This document shows positions 36,865 through 49,143 of a DNA stretch of 64,000 nt, one piece after another; position 1 is the stretch's first letter; every line of letters starts with the position of its first letter. The notes below the pieces were generated by a model. The model was not told where the DNA came from and searched no databases. It saw only the letters and a program-made list of their open reading frames with translations. Source of the DNA: Bradysia coprophila (taxonomy: Eukaryota > Arthropoda > Insecta > Diptera > Sciaridae); contig NW_023503616.1 in the NCBI RefSeq assembly GCF_014529535.1, positions 3,100,001 to 3,164,000 on the forward strand, written 5' to 3'. A program made the position numbers and the translations under genes.

Positions 36865-38905
36865 TAACAATTGTATTCTGCAGCCTCAACTGTTCGACAA
36901 ATGTGTTTACTTCAGCCTTCTCAACTGTTCGAAGACTGTGCTCAATGTTTGAACGTTCCAGTATACTCTATACTATCGATTTTTTCTGTTCCTTTTGGGG
37001 TCGAATAAAAAGAGATGTAAGGGCGGTAATAGTCTTTTTTGAAAATGACAAATCGCCGGAATATTATTTTGAGCTTCGCTTCGAATTGCTTTCATAATCC
37101 ACCAAATGATTGCCATACTGATACTTTTAGTCCGACTCCAACTCTGACTTCACTATACCCAGCAAGCAATGTATTTCAATCGTTATGCATCCTAGATTAC
37201 GCGAGGCCAACCAGGTAAGTTGTAAACGACAATGACACGAGGAACTGACCCTCAATTAGCATACAGCCCGACTAACTACGACATGTATGTTCATTTAATA
37301 AACTCGATAATCCGATCCCCTCGGAAGATTCACCATGGCTATTCATATAAATCCTAACAAATGTGCAATTATAGAAAAAGTATACCTGCGTCCATGCAAA
37401 AGTTACAAAACAGTTGGGTAAATGATCAATCGTATACAACCCAGCATCCAGATTGCGATTTCCAACCTTCAATAAGTTCATCAAGATGTCCCAGTCCTGC
37501 AGTTACTACAGTTCTAAGTTCTAATATTCCATTTGAAAAACATTCTTGTGTGCCTGATAGTTGATGTAATAATATTCGAACTGCGGCTATCGTGACGAAA
37601 AATTGGGAAAACTCCAATATTCCGAATCTGTTAATGATTACCATCCTGATACTTTTACTAAAATAAAACATTTTCCACTGAAGTCGTCAGTATCATTTTT
37701 CAAACAAGTAAATAAAGATCGCTGAAAATTCATAAATAGCGGTCAAAATGACCGTCTGCATTTAAGTTTCTGAAACTTCATCACACAAATTTATTAGATA
37801 GCTCTTCAGTACAGAGCGGTCACAGTCACAAAAAAAAGTAATTCTAACGAGTAATATAAAACAAAAGTCGCTAGTACAAAAACGTGATTAATGATCTCCA
37901 TTCGCATAAAAAATATCTGAAGAATCACACCTACTTACTGAGGACTCAAGAGTCATCACAGTTTTTTTTTTGGTTTGTTCTTATTCGAATTACAGCTCAT
38001 GTAAATAAATTTTCTTTGTATAAGTGTAAGACGAACATAGTTACAATTGAGTATATATAGTATTTTGCCTGTACGAAACAACACAAAAACATCCCTTAAA
38101 ACCAGAAAAAAGTAATTAAACCAAATCCCATATAGAAACCAGTAAGTACCATCTTATCACGTGCTGTTATATTTATAATAAATATTATGGAATGTTAGTT
38201 ATGTTCCTCCAACCAAACCTTCACCATATTCATTCACATCAGTTATGTAGTGTTAGAACATTGTAACAAAAAAAATCTTCTTGTTTTCCGTTTTTATTTA
38301 TAGTATTTTTCCCCATTTTCGCATTTATAGGGCGAAGATTAATTTCGAACGTCCAAATATCTAATCACGACCTTCGAAGATAAATTGAATGTATTTGTCT
38401 CTCTAGTCTTTATATTGCAAGTTGAAATTGAAATATTTCTTATATTTAGTTGGCAATTTCGTATTGGCATTTAATGGGGACTTCCTCTTTCCTTGTATTG
38501 CTGTATACCGAATAGCATTTAAGTTGAAACTTTATCTGTACACTGAAAAAAATCTAGATTCGATTTTTGAATAAAATTAATTATTTTGTTTGATCCGAAG
38601 AATTTTAAAAGTAAATCTTGAAATAGTAGTAAACCTTTCACAAACGACACGAATATCATCTGTACTCATACCTAGACTATGTTACTACTTTTGATTTAAA
38701 ATATTACATCTCAAAGCAGAATTATTTACTTCATTTGTTTCAACATACATTTTAGACATACCGGACATTCCGTTGTGCCTGCCGGTGACAGTTTATATAG
38801 CTGTCCTTGAAAGGCTTGCATAGTTCGAACTATAGGATTTCGATAACATAATAAATGCTCCCATTAAACTGATTTAGTCCAAAAAAGTACAAGAACAAGT
38901 GTTGT
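36865..38905. other. Intergenic, no supported feature
   Basis: Overlapping short ORFs on both strands at 37272-37671 look unlike each other and unlike known proteins. The rest is AT-rich and plain. Confidence 0.4.
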
Positions 38906-38912
38906 GCAGGAA

Positions 38913-39100
38913 CAAAGCACCTAGCAGGGTAATAGAAAAGAATAAAGTAGTACTTTAATCGAAGTATGCGAAAATTTCCATACCTTTTTTTTCGTAATGT
39001 CATTGCAAAATTACCATTAAGGCTGCTAATGGTATTATTGGTATCAAAAAACTACTCTATTTGACGTGTAAAAACCTCTATTACCCTGCTAGGTGCTTTG
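38913..39100 (+). mobile_element. CAAAG-type MITE, copy 2; 7-bp TSD GCAGGAA
   Basis: CAAAGCACCTAGCAGGGTAA at the left and its inverted partner ending AGGTGCTTTG bound 188 bp. GCAGGAA is duplicated exactly at 38906-38912 and 39101-39107. This is the uninterrupted version of the element at 8041-8411 and defines the family's ends and duplication length. Confidence 0.88.
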
Positions 39101-39219
39101 GCAGGAACAAATGAAGTACCTGACCTGCTTAGACTAGTATATGAAATGTTCTAATCCTAGCATTTCTCAATATTAAAATACAGTAGAATATTAATACAAG
39201 AACACTTTTCGTTCGTTTG

Positions 39220-39300
39220 TTGGTTTGTATATTTTCATTTTGACAAATGTGGTAGCTCGAGTCGAAGGCGAGGGATGCAATCACACAAGTCAAAATAACA
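39220..39300 (-). repeat. Hairpin with CGCCTTCGACTC loop
   Basis: ATTTTGACAAATGTGG and its distant complement (ACACAAGTCAAAAT) flank a loop reading CTCGCCTTCGACTCGAGC on the minus strand (39259-39270 core). The stem is short and imperfect; membership of the loop family rests on 11 of 12 matching loop bases. Confidence 0.45.
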
Positions 39301-41425
39301 TACTCGAAACCATTACACTCAATAAGACCCCACGAAATAAGTTTTACTGCTGCTATCATTGACGGAAAACGAGTTTCCGGAGGGTGTAACGAGGAAAAAA
39401 CTTTTTATGTTTATGACATTCTACAGCTTCATTTGTTCCACATACTTAGTTTCCAACGTTGTTAACAAGAGAAACGTAAAGATGATGAAATGAACGTAGA
39501 ACGAATAGAGAAAATTCAACCTTTGAATAAGTAAAATCTTTTGGATCCCATTGTTAAATGTGCCATGGATCCGTAACGCGGTTGGCTCGGTATACGTAAT
39601 TATTTGGTGCAGGCTAAATTTAATAATTCTTACACGATTGACTGTAGTGCAAAAATTACAATCGCAACATTTATTTCTTGCTTTTTTCTGTGTGTACAGC
39701 CCACTGTCGCATATATTCATCTACGGCGTCATTTCTCGTAGCACATCCGAATTTCAAACTTCCCTTGGATTATTCTGCTTTCCCATAGTATATGTCCCAC
39801 TAGCCTACCAACATAAGTCTATATCTATAAGTAAATCGCACACACTCTCTCCCCGAAAATGATTATACTTGGAAATTGGGCACAATATTTTTCGGATTTA
39901 TTTTTTTTTTCCTTCTTATTTTGTGGAAATCTCTGCCTTGTATCTTATATCTCAGTATATTGAATAAAAAACAGATATTAATCACTATATTCCAATTTCG
40001 GTTATTTCTCGTCTACATGAAATTGTGAAAAGAGAAAAGTAATAATTTCGAATAGATAAGGTCTACCTAAATACATAAAGCATTGTTGATACGAAATTGT
40101 GAAAATACATTTAACTTTATGAGAAAATCGCTTTGTTCACAGTTTGAATATAACTCGAACGTATAACTTATCCATAATTCAAGTTTGTAGAACGTAGGCA
40201 ATACGTTGTTTCGGCTTAATTTTATGTTACATTTTAACTATACATTCTTGTCTATATATGGCATAATGTTTAGATTGTGGTTTAAATGAACACTTTTCCT
40301 TCATATCGTCGAAACGTACATATGATGCCCCGTAATTTAATCTATATTTGTTTGTACATATCCTTATCTTAACAATTCATTAATTCATCTAATCTTAGTT
40401 GTTATGGGGAAAGCGGAAAAGGTTTGTTTGGGTTTTTGGTAAAATTATCTACTTCAGATTTCTTGAACTGAAAAAAAGGATAATCTATACGTAACCGAAA
40501 TACATATGGTGAATGTAACGCAATCGGGAATAATGTATTGGGTGTGTGTGTGTGTGTATAGAAATGCTGAATAAGAACATTATGTTTTGTTGTTGTCAAT
40601 CAAGGGATAATATCGAAACGTATGGAGCTTCGTATGGAATAAATGGACGCATGTCAAAATAACATTTTCAATCCGAAAATTTATGATCATAAGGTAATTT
40701 ATTTACAGGCCTGACATCATTTCAGCCTAAATAAATTATAATGTAACAATGTAACTAATATTTGTCGATCCGAGAGTTATTTCACAAAAGTTATGCTTTC
40801 TCAAGTAAACACATTTCGTATCACAATTCATGAAGTTGATCTTGTTGCTGGAATCAGCATGTCGTAGTCAGTACTACCAGCATTGTCGGAAACATAGAGG
40901 AAAACATCTAGCATTTTTTACGAGCCGCCAAATTCTTTTGTTCAGGAGCTTTGTAAGAGAAACATTATTTCATACGGTATTGGTAACGCATTTAGATATT
41001 TTACCCTCTATCTTTTCGTTAATACTCTGGATGACGAACCAAACGCAATACAAAGGGTGTCACAAATTTATGATACTGACTCAAACAAACCATCTCACCA
41101 CGAACAATTTCTGCAATAACATTTAAAAATTTACTATCTACAAAAGTTAAAGTTCAGAACTATCCAACAACAATAAATATTAAATACGAGTATAAACATC
41201 TGCCCCTCTTAAACTGACTTAAAAACTGATTAAAAACAAATAAAAGAATTCGCCATTCACGAACAGTTTTGCGAGATGTGCTGGAAGAGATAAAAAGAAA
41301 AGTAACTACGTGAGCTTCGTCTTAATCGTAAAAAAAGAAGAAAAAAAAAATTGTAGGAGCCATATTTACACAGCCATATCGTAAGTACATAACAACCATA
41401 TAAACCTCAGATACACACTCCACTC
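39301..41425. other. Intergenic, no supported feature
   Basis: Apart from a TG microsatellite there are only chance-length ORFs (39421-39862 on both strands, 40830-41126) without motifs. Confidence 0.4.
40542..40558 (+). repeat. TG dinucleotide microsatellite
   Basis: About eight TG units in gene-poor AT-rich sequence; no further signal. Confidence 0.8.
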
Positions 41426-42098
41426 TTATTTGAGGCCAAGTATCGTCGAGACTAATATCGTTAGTATGAAGATATAACCAATTAATGATAAAATAAAACT
41501 TTTAACAACTTTCGAAAAATTGAACGTCGGTTCGATACCAACTATAAATCCGTAAGGAATAAAGAAATGAAAATTGCTATTTATTATTTGATTCGCACAC
41601 CTGCACAAAACAAACCCGACCATACATAAGTATACATAAATACAAAGCTAACTACAACACCTCTACATTTGAAATGTCCATACATGATTCTATAACTTTA
41701 CAAAAGTTAGATTTTAATTTTCAGAATAAACGAGAGAAAATTAAAATGTTTTTCCAGGCGCTTTTTTTTACCTTATTCCATCACATTTTGCCATCTACGT
41801 TTACAATGTCGTACATAAACCGTATAAACGTCCCAATGAAAATGTACAATGGTGCTATGGTGTTTGTAAAAACGACAAGGACGATGTAGTCCTCACAATT
41901 AAGTTAGGCTCGATGGAATGAATGTATATATAACCAAACAGTCGCAGCAATACTAAATATATGAGCACTTATACTCGGATATATTATATAGAACGCGAGA
42001 CTAGGAGGGTGGCTGATTGCGTTTCGTGTAATAAATCTCTGAACAATTTTAATTGGGTTAAAATGAAAAATATTTTTAAATGTTGATGACTTCCTCAT
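41426..42098 (-). pseudogene. Possible decayed multi-pass receptor (insect chemoreceptor-like)
   Basis: On the minus strand one frame from ATG 42098 runs to 41773 with only two stops (TAA 41904-41906, TGA 41781-41783). It reads MRKSSTFKNIFHFNPIKIV, a hydrophobic stretch SLAFYIIYPSISAHIFSIAA, then past the first stop CEDYIVLVVFTNTIAPLYIF, and reaches an AAG|GTAAAA donor. After about 170 nt, a good acceptor (TTTGTTTTGTGCAG) at 41601 opens a final segment 41600-41426 with hydrophobic SFILSLIGYIFILTILVSTI. The layout recalls the ends of a seven-pass gustatory or odorant receptor with the middle deleted. The frames across that intron do not join cleanly. No family signature is decisive, so this is a weak call; chance TM-like ORFs in AT-rich DNA are the alternative. 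Confidence 0.28.
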
Positions 42099-44201
42099 TG
42101 AAACATGCCAAGAAAGAAATTTATTGTGAAAAGAGCGATTATGAACAATCATAAAGATGAGGATTTGGTTGGTGAAGGTTTATGTGTTCGGGTCTACGGT
42201 ATAGATGGTTAGGTGTTGTGTGGTTGAACAATTTTCGGCAGAGACTTAATTACGGGTCTACGGTCTAAACGATTATAATTTGATAAAAAAAAAGTATTTA
42301 ATGAATGTAAATTGTAAATTGTACGTCGACAGTTCTTTTACTTATGATTAAAAGTGGGTACTTCTGCGGTATCGCGTGTGACAATTAAAATTATAGAATC
42401 TTTAAGGAAAATAATTACCTTAAAATAATTTACTGTCCAATTTTCAAAGCTGTTGGAATCAGATGATGGAATAAGATCTAACGGAAACATAAAATTAATG
42501 TAAATTATAATGTTAACTTTTGAAAAAGGAACGCTGACTTTTTTCCACTGATTTGAAGTGATTTTTCATAGTGTCGCAACGGTTGCAACATATCGTAAAA
42601 ATTAATAAAATGTTTAAGCCAAACAAAAATAGCTATCGGATGAATTATTCTTCTTGTACATCCTTATAACTGCTAAGTGTAGTCCTCCTCCATAGATCAC
42701 TAACTCCCTAAGTATCAGCCTAATGCAACGTTTTGTCATGTTATGCCTTTCGTTCCTTTCATGTCCTTTTTATATACGTACTTCCGGTTGTCGCTTCGTA
42801 ATAATAACAATGACTTTGGTTTCTTTAATTAATTATGACCAAATATCATTTTAGCTATTCGTTTTATGATATCGGTGACTTTCGCTTGCTATAAGATCGA
42901 CTCATTTGTCTTCACATCTCGAAGTTAGAGTCCAAGTATTGCAAGACCCTCGTGCCACTCTCATGTTTTTCGCCAATATTTTTGTTAGTATTGTATGTCA
43001 GAACTCGAACTCGTTCCCTTTTAAATTATAGTTCGATTACGCCGACGATTCCCATTCATCTTCTAATTTCTGATTTGATTGTAAAGGCCAATCCAAGCTT
43101 CATTTCATTACTGAAGTACTAGTATGAGCACACATTCATATCTTCTGAATCAAATGTGGGCAAATTGGGCTAATAAAATTAAGAGCTTGATAACACGGTG
43201 GTACTTTTAGATGTTCAGACACTCATTGTTCAAACATTAGTATTTAATGAAGTGACACGACTGTGCCTGTTATATATCTAATCTAAACATCGCAACCTAT
43301 ATCACACGATCACTTAATTAAACTAGAATCGTATTTGCCTGACCTGAATTTACATATCGCTACTTTCTCTATATTAAATTCGAAATTTCATTTTTCTAAG
43401 TTTCACACAAAATTTGCATTTGTTCCATGCAAAACTTTTGCTGTATATATGTGACGACTGCCTGACTGAGTCAATTTATCACAAAACTTTTTGACTGATG
43501 AACTACAATTTTTAACTCTCATATAGTTTTAAAAGAAATGAATTATGCCCTTCCTTCGTTGATAACCTTACAAAGGATGACTATAGATTTCATTCCAAAT
43601 ATACCAGAATGATATATGCTTAACTCATACATACGCTGTGATACCTCATATAATACACTTAACTTTTTAACCGAAAAACTTTCCATCTTTTTTCTTTCCC
43701 GATTTTTTTTCTCTCTTCTCTTGGATATCGGTGCTGTACTGGTGGCATAACAAAAACATATTATTGAAAACTTTGTTATTTTAGTGATTAATTTATCAGC
43801 GTACGGAAGAATAAATTGCAAATTTGCCAACAACAAAAATTACTGGATATACCCAAGCCTTATACATTTATATGCACAGTATCTTGATGCCGATAGAAGC
43901 TTGTATTTAAGAAAATGTCTATTTTGGAAAAGGTTTTCAGCTCAGCAAAAAATGACTGTCAAAAACAAAGCAAATCTCAATTAATCAAATTCACACTTGA
44001 CTGGCTCGACTGGTGATAGATGTATTTATGTATTCCAGGCTTCTAATGACTGCGATGATATATATACTTGGATGATGGTGGCAGTAAATATTAACATTCA
44101 CCCCAGTGGAATGTTATCTACTTTTAATTCTACGTTCACGTTCAGGAAAGTAATTGATTGAAGTAGAAAGTCCAATAACTGTGACTAGGTATTGCACGCT
44201 T
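42099..44201. other. Intergenic, no feature seen
   Basis: AT-rich. A short phrase GGGTCTACGGT occurs twice (about 42190 and 42256). No gene or transposon could be supported. Confidence 0.4.
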
Positions 44202-44544
44202 CAGGGCCTATTTTTGGAAATTTACAAAACTGCGAACGTCCAAAAACATAATTTTTCCACCATTTCGAGCGGTTTTGGCAACTCTGAAATGCTGACTCTC
44301 AATTAATTTGTTTGATTCTTGACACTATCAGCTTTCAAATGAAGTCGAACATGATTAATTTGAAAGATGAGAGCGTCAAAAATCAAACAAAATCATTGAG
44401 AGCCGGCTAAAACACAATGCTGAGCTCAGGAGTTGCTAAAACCGTTCGAAATGATGAAAAAATTCTGTTTTTGGACGTTCGCAGTTTTTGGATTTTTTTT
44501 TGGAAATTTTGGATTTTTTTTTAAATATCCAAAAATAGGGTCTG
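44202..44544 (+). mobile_element. hAT-like MITE, CAGGGCC...GGGTCTG
   Basis: Ends CAGGGCCTATTTTTGGA and TCCAAAAATAGGGTCTG are inverted partners. Further arms (GCGAACGTCCAAAAACA, GGTTTTGGCAACTC and complements) make about 90 bp of imperfect TIR. CAGGG-started ends suggest hAT; the flanking 8-mers GCACGCTT and TCACGAAC match at only four positions, so any duplication has decayed. Confidence 0.7.
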
Positions 44545-44766
44545 TCACGAACGGTGGTACTATTCTGTAAAATGGTTTGTTAACAAGACCTGTTTGTGCT
44601 CCAGAATATAGACAATCTATGTTGGATTATGTGAACGGAGTCAGTAAATTTTTTTAAACGATACAAATAGTCCAGCGATATTAGTACATCAAAGGAGGCT
44701 ATTGAGACTGACAAAGATTTATTTCATACTCCGGGCACCGAACCTTTCTAAACCTCCTTTAAGTCC

Positions 44767-44916
44767 CCGACAATTTTTGTGATGACAATTTTTGTGATGT
44801 CACAAATAATTTGAGACAACACAAAATATTATATAAAATTGTCATCACAAAATATTTGTGATGTCACAAATATTGAGCATCACAAATATTTTGTGATGCT
44901 CAATTTTTGTCATTTC
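44767..44916 (+). repeat. Clustered TCACAAAT/ATTTGTGA palindromes
   Basis: At least eight copies of CACAAATATTTGTG-like palindromes, in both orientations and irregularly spaced, extend the terminal motif of the adjacent foldback element. Spacing and sequence vary, so this is neither a CRISPR nor a true satellite. Confidence 0.65.
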
Positions 44917-45895
44917 ACAAATTATTTGTGACATCACAGAAAATTTGTGATAAAAAATTTTGTGATATTAGAAAACGGAAAAATATTCGTTATTAGTAAA
45001 TAAATGATGGTGTGGGTGTCAGAACGTTTGAATGTCAGTAGAAAAATGGATAAAGTCGAGCACATAATTAAAACTTAAACGAAATCCGATGTTATTAAAA
45101 TTAAAACTGTTCATTTTCATACAACTAGAACGAAGATAACTTAAGCCAACGCACTTCAAGCAAAAGTGGTACTCTAAATAGGGTACTGAAACTTGACAGT
45201 GCTCCATACAAAATTTTACACTGTAAAAAGAGTGGGGATAAAATTTCATACAAAATAGTACTCTATTTGGCAGCTGTCATTAATAGCACTTTTGCTTGAA
45301 GTGCGTTGCTTAAGCTGAAATGGCACTTTCACCGTTTAGCTCTCCGTTTACGTTTTAAGAATGAAAAGTGGGAAGATCTTCTATTGTTCGTTCGTAGACG
45401 GAGTGCTAAACGGCATAGGTGCGTGAATACATTTAGACATCAACGTTATGTCCAAAAACTGATTTTCACAAAAATACTGTAGATGCTGGTTTCGCGGCGA
45501 AAATCGTAGCTCAGTTAAATTCATAATAAAAATTGACACAACTTTTTTTTTAGAAAATATCACTTTTGTACTAGCTGCGTCATTATTGTGAGCAGTCTTT
45601 TTTTGCTCATATTTGATTAGTAAAAGTACACACTTACGTAAAGTTATCTTCGTTCTCGTTGTATGAAAATGAACAGTTCCAATTTGGATAACATTGGATT
45701 TCGTAGGTGTTGTCATTGTTATCTCAGAGGAGTTTAATTTTAAAATATGTGATCCTCTTTACCCATTTTTCTGGTGACATTCAAACGTTCTGACCCCCAC
45801 ACCCTCAGTTATTTACGAATAACCCATATTTTCCCGTTTTCTAATATCACAAAATTTTTTATCACAGATTTTTAGTGATGTCACAAATAATTTGT
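44917..45895 (+). mobile_element. 979-bp long-inverted-repeat (foldback) element with inner hairpin
   Basis: Outer arms of roughly 225-255 bp (44917-45141 and 45641-45895) run from ACAAATTATTTGT through ATTAGAAAACGG, GTCAGAACGTTTGAATG and ACTGTTCATTTTCATACAAC. An inner hairpin pairs 45149-45188 with 45254-45305 (ACGCACTTCAAGCAAAAGTG). The ORF at 45381-45716 on the minus strand is an accident of the arm. A TCACAAATATTTGTGA-rich run (44767-44916) abuts the left end. A fragment of the arm recurs at 55202-55246. Confidence 0.75.
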
Positions 45896-48800
45896 TTTAC
45901 TAACACATAAATTAAAAAAGCTTTTGTCGTCTAGTGTATATAGAAATGAAATACGAGTTCTGTAATTTAATCACACTAGATCCTATTTCTCGGCTGTGTA
46001 TTCAATTTAACCTTATGTCGCGCTTTGAGTACATTTTTTCATACTTTCACATACTTGATCAAAATTCGACAAAATTCTCAGGATGAGAATTCACGTTTAC
46101 GCAAGTGCCAGATAAACAATTCATATGTAGTTCGGATTTAAAATCTATATGCGGATGCACATTTGTACCGTGCACGCAGAAATTTGTCGAACATGTGAAC
46201 AATAGAGTCGGAAACAATAGAAGCTCTTCCATATTGTTTTAGACTCTATTGTTCATACGCAACTTATAGTTATTCGTTTATTAATTTGTTGACCTAAAAA
46301 TTCCACTCCTTTTGCATAATACTACTAATAGAGTCTATTTGCTTCGATTTATATTGTGTTATTATATTGCGATAAAGAAATATTTTTTAATCATTTCGAA
46401 TGTCGTTGGATAACAAAATTCTCCAGAAAATAATTTCAAACTGCCAGGAACCACTATACCATTTCGATTAAAAATTTAATTTCAAATTTACAGCTAGCTA
46501 GTCCTAATGATATTTTAAATTTAAATCGTTTCAGAGATTGCGGACAATTGTAGAATAAATGCAGTTAATATTATAGGGAAATGCCAGAAAACAATATCTA
46601 TAAAATCACTTATATATGGCTTGGAGATGTGATGTGATGGGAAAAAGTTTTACCGAGACAAAAATTATTTTATTTTTGGTTTTCTGCGCTGTATAACAAA
46701 GCCATTAATAATTTCCATTGAATCTGACAGTCGCACAAAACAGAAATAGTCAACCCGAAAAACAAACAAAATAATATTACACAGAAAACAGCTTCAAGTT
46801 ATTTGATTTTTGGATTCTTTGCCCCGTTTAGTTTTTGTATTTTATCTTTTTTTTTGCAACAGAAAAAGGAAGTAATTTCATTTGGGGAGGACTCGGCAGT
46901 CAACATGTTATGTGTATATGTAAAGTTGTATAGGAAATTATTTGTAGTTATTGGATTTATTGAACTTTGTTTTGTCAACAAGAGTTTTATTATTATGCTT
47001 GTGGGTAATGTTCTTTTATTGGCTCAATGTTCCCTTAAGATTCATGGGATATTTGCGTTTTAGGGATATAAAACTTGAAATGTGAAAGTTAGATATGAGG
47101 GGTATTTTTAACGCAGATAAATATAACAGTATTACGACTTAATGGAGCGCATGTAATGTAATACTTGATGTTTTACGTGTACGTCAGTAGGAAGGGAGAG
47201 GTATTCTTCCTTTTTTTAAGCGAGATATAAATAAGACGTTGATATCTGAAAAAGACCATGACGTCATCATTCAATATTAAGCAGCGGAGTCATTAATTTC
47301 ATCAGGATCTGAAGATTCATTGGAAATGTTGTTATCGAATTCATCTTAAAATTCGGTCGTTTACGTGTCGTTTCCCCTTTGTCGGGCTATAATGTCCCAA
47401 ACTCGTCAAAATAAAAATTTGGAATCACGGACGCAATGTATATTTCTGTACGATGTTGAACAAATAAATCGCCAAAATAAATATTTTGGTCAGAGGTGCA
47501 TATAATCTACCAATGGTTCTAATTTTGATCCATTAGATTCGAATTTAAATATATTTATATCATTTTAGAGTGGATTAGGCTAATCATAAAAAAATTTCAG
47601 AAATGTTTTCCACTCAAAATTTTATACCAAATTGGACCTCTAACCAACCAATCTATAAATATTTGTCGGGATATGAAAATATTGTGAGAAATCTGCTTAG
47701 ATGAGGGTTTTCATTCCGAAATCATCCTAAAATATTATCTATCCAAATCTATTATATCCCGCTCAGTAACGTTACTTAAGAGTTATATAAATACAAAAGG
47801 TTTATTGTAAGGTGTCCATATATGTAGAGGTAAGTTCCTGTTTCCTTTATATTTATCTGCCGGCATATACAACAATATGAATCGAGGAACGACCGATATA
47901 TCAAAATCATCTTTCGATGACAGGAACGGCACCTTTTCCTTTAAATACACATTTTAATACATTATACAACTAACTGAAAATTATGTATGTATGCATAGGT
48001 ATATATGATAGGTTAACACATATTCAAAAATATATAAGAAGAATACCGGGTTTGATTTAGGTGCGACGTTTGGTAGCATATATAGTAAGGTTATATGTAC
48101 GCAATCTAACGTAACACATATTTACATTGAAAAAATATAAAAAAAATCTTTCAAAAGACGAAGAGCGAAATATACATAAGGAAATTTATGGTAGAATGAG
48201 GGCAAAGATCACGTCAGCATATATGTATCAACAATATGTATACAGACCCGTTATGAGGGTAAAATGTACAAGGGCAAAGGTGTTATCAACCCTTTCTTGA
48301 TGTTCAACTCAATACACAATAGAATTAAATCTTATATGTTTGGGAGGCCATTCATAGTAATTTAAGCTAACCCACTCCAGTAGGTATCCATCAGAATAGA
48401 CATTTTGAACATACACCTCGACATACAATATCTGTGTACTTATCTATGTGGTGTATAGTCAATACAATAGGTTTTGTTGTATGATCCCTTCATTGGGGGT
48501 TTGTACGTAGTAACTCCAACTATAACACAATCAATATATACTATGTCAATTGACCTTGATCGTGGATATCATCCGCTAAGCTGGATTAATTTCGTTAGAT
48601 CATATAATATTGCAAAATTAGCCTATGAAAATTTAATATAATGGTTTGATGGCCTGACCAATTATGCAATACTCATTGATCGCTATCGTAACGGTTTCAA
48701 ACTCATCTAAACTCGGCCATGTAAAATACAATCGAAAATACCCATCTAAACATCTTTTGCTATTTCGATTTTTGTCCTGTTTTCGCAAATAAACGAAAAC

Positions 48801-48929
48801 CGATTGTTCAACAATTAATAGTTTGTTTGGACCACCGGCTAAAAGTGACTTCTGAACCACGCCTCAATACGCAAATATTCTTTGAGGAAAATTAGGTGCT
48901 TAGTTGATATCTTGCCCAAAATCGCACTC
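45896..48929. other. Gene-poor intergenic region
   Basis: AT-rich with TATATGTAT-type low-complexity patches at about 47970-48250. A single end-like motif, CAGAGGTGCATATAATCTAC (47491-47510), resembles the hairpin-family terminus but has no partner. Confidence 0.4.
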
Positions 48930-49143
48930 GGGTTACGTCATACGAGTCATTACACCCACCAAGCACACTGCAACATCAAGTATACAGATTATGAAAGTTA
49001 AATGAACTTCAGGGACGTTAAATGCGAATGTGAAATAGTCGCTAGAAAAATTCCATGTGAAATTGCCTGACACGGGAATCGAAGCCGGACCATTTTGGTG
49101 GAAGGCCAGAACGTACCCACTGAGCCATCTCGTCCATGCGGGA
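48930..49143 (-). repeat. tRNA-derived SINE
   Basis: On the minus strand, from about 49141, the sequence has an A-box-like TGGCTCAGTGGGTA (49114-49127) and a B-box GGCTTCGATTCCC (49074-49086) at tRNA-like spacing. A unique-looking tail follows down to about 48930. The cloverleaf is imperfect and continues into non-tRNA sequence, which is typical of a tRNA-derived SINE rather than a working tRNA gene. Confidence 0.7.

Noticed and set aside
39421..39862. Two overlapping ~100-aa ORFs on opposite strands
   Set aside because: Neither has a motif; overlapping opposite-strand ORFs of this size are typical chance products.
44767..44965. Regularly recurring TCACAAAT motifs suggesting a CRISPR-like array
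   Set aside because: Units occur in both orientations with irregular spacing, merge into palindromes and continue into the arm of a foldback element; the window is eukaryotic.
45381..45716. 111-aa minus-strand ORF as a gene
   Set aside because: It lies across the inverted arm of the 44917-45895 element and has no motif; an accidental ORF.
49065..49141. Functional tRNA gene on the minus strand
   Set aside because: A and B boxes are present, but the stems do not pair cleanly and the sequence continues into a SINE body.
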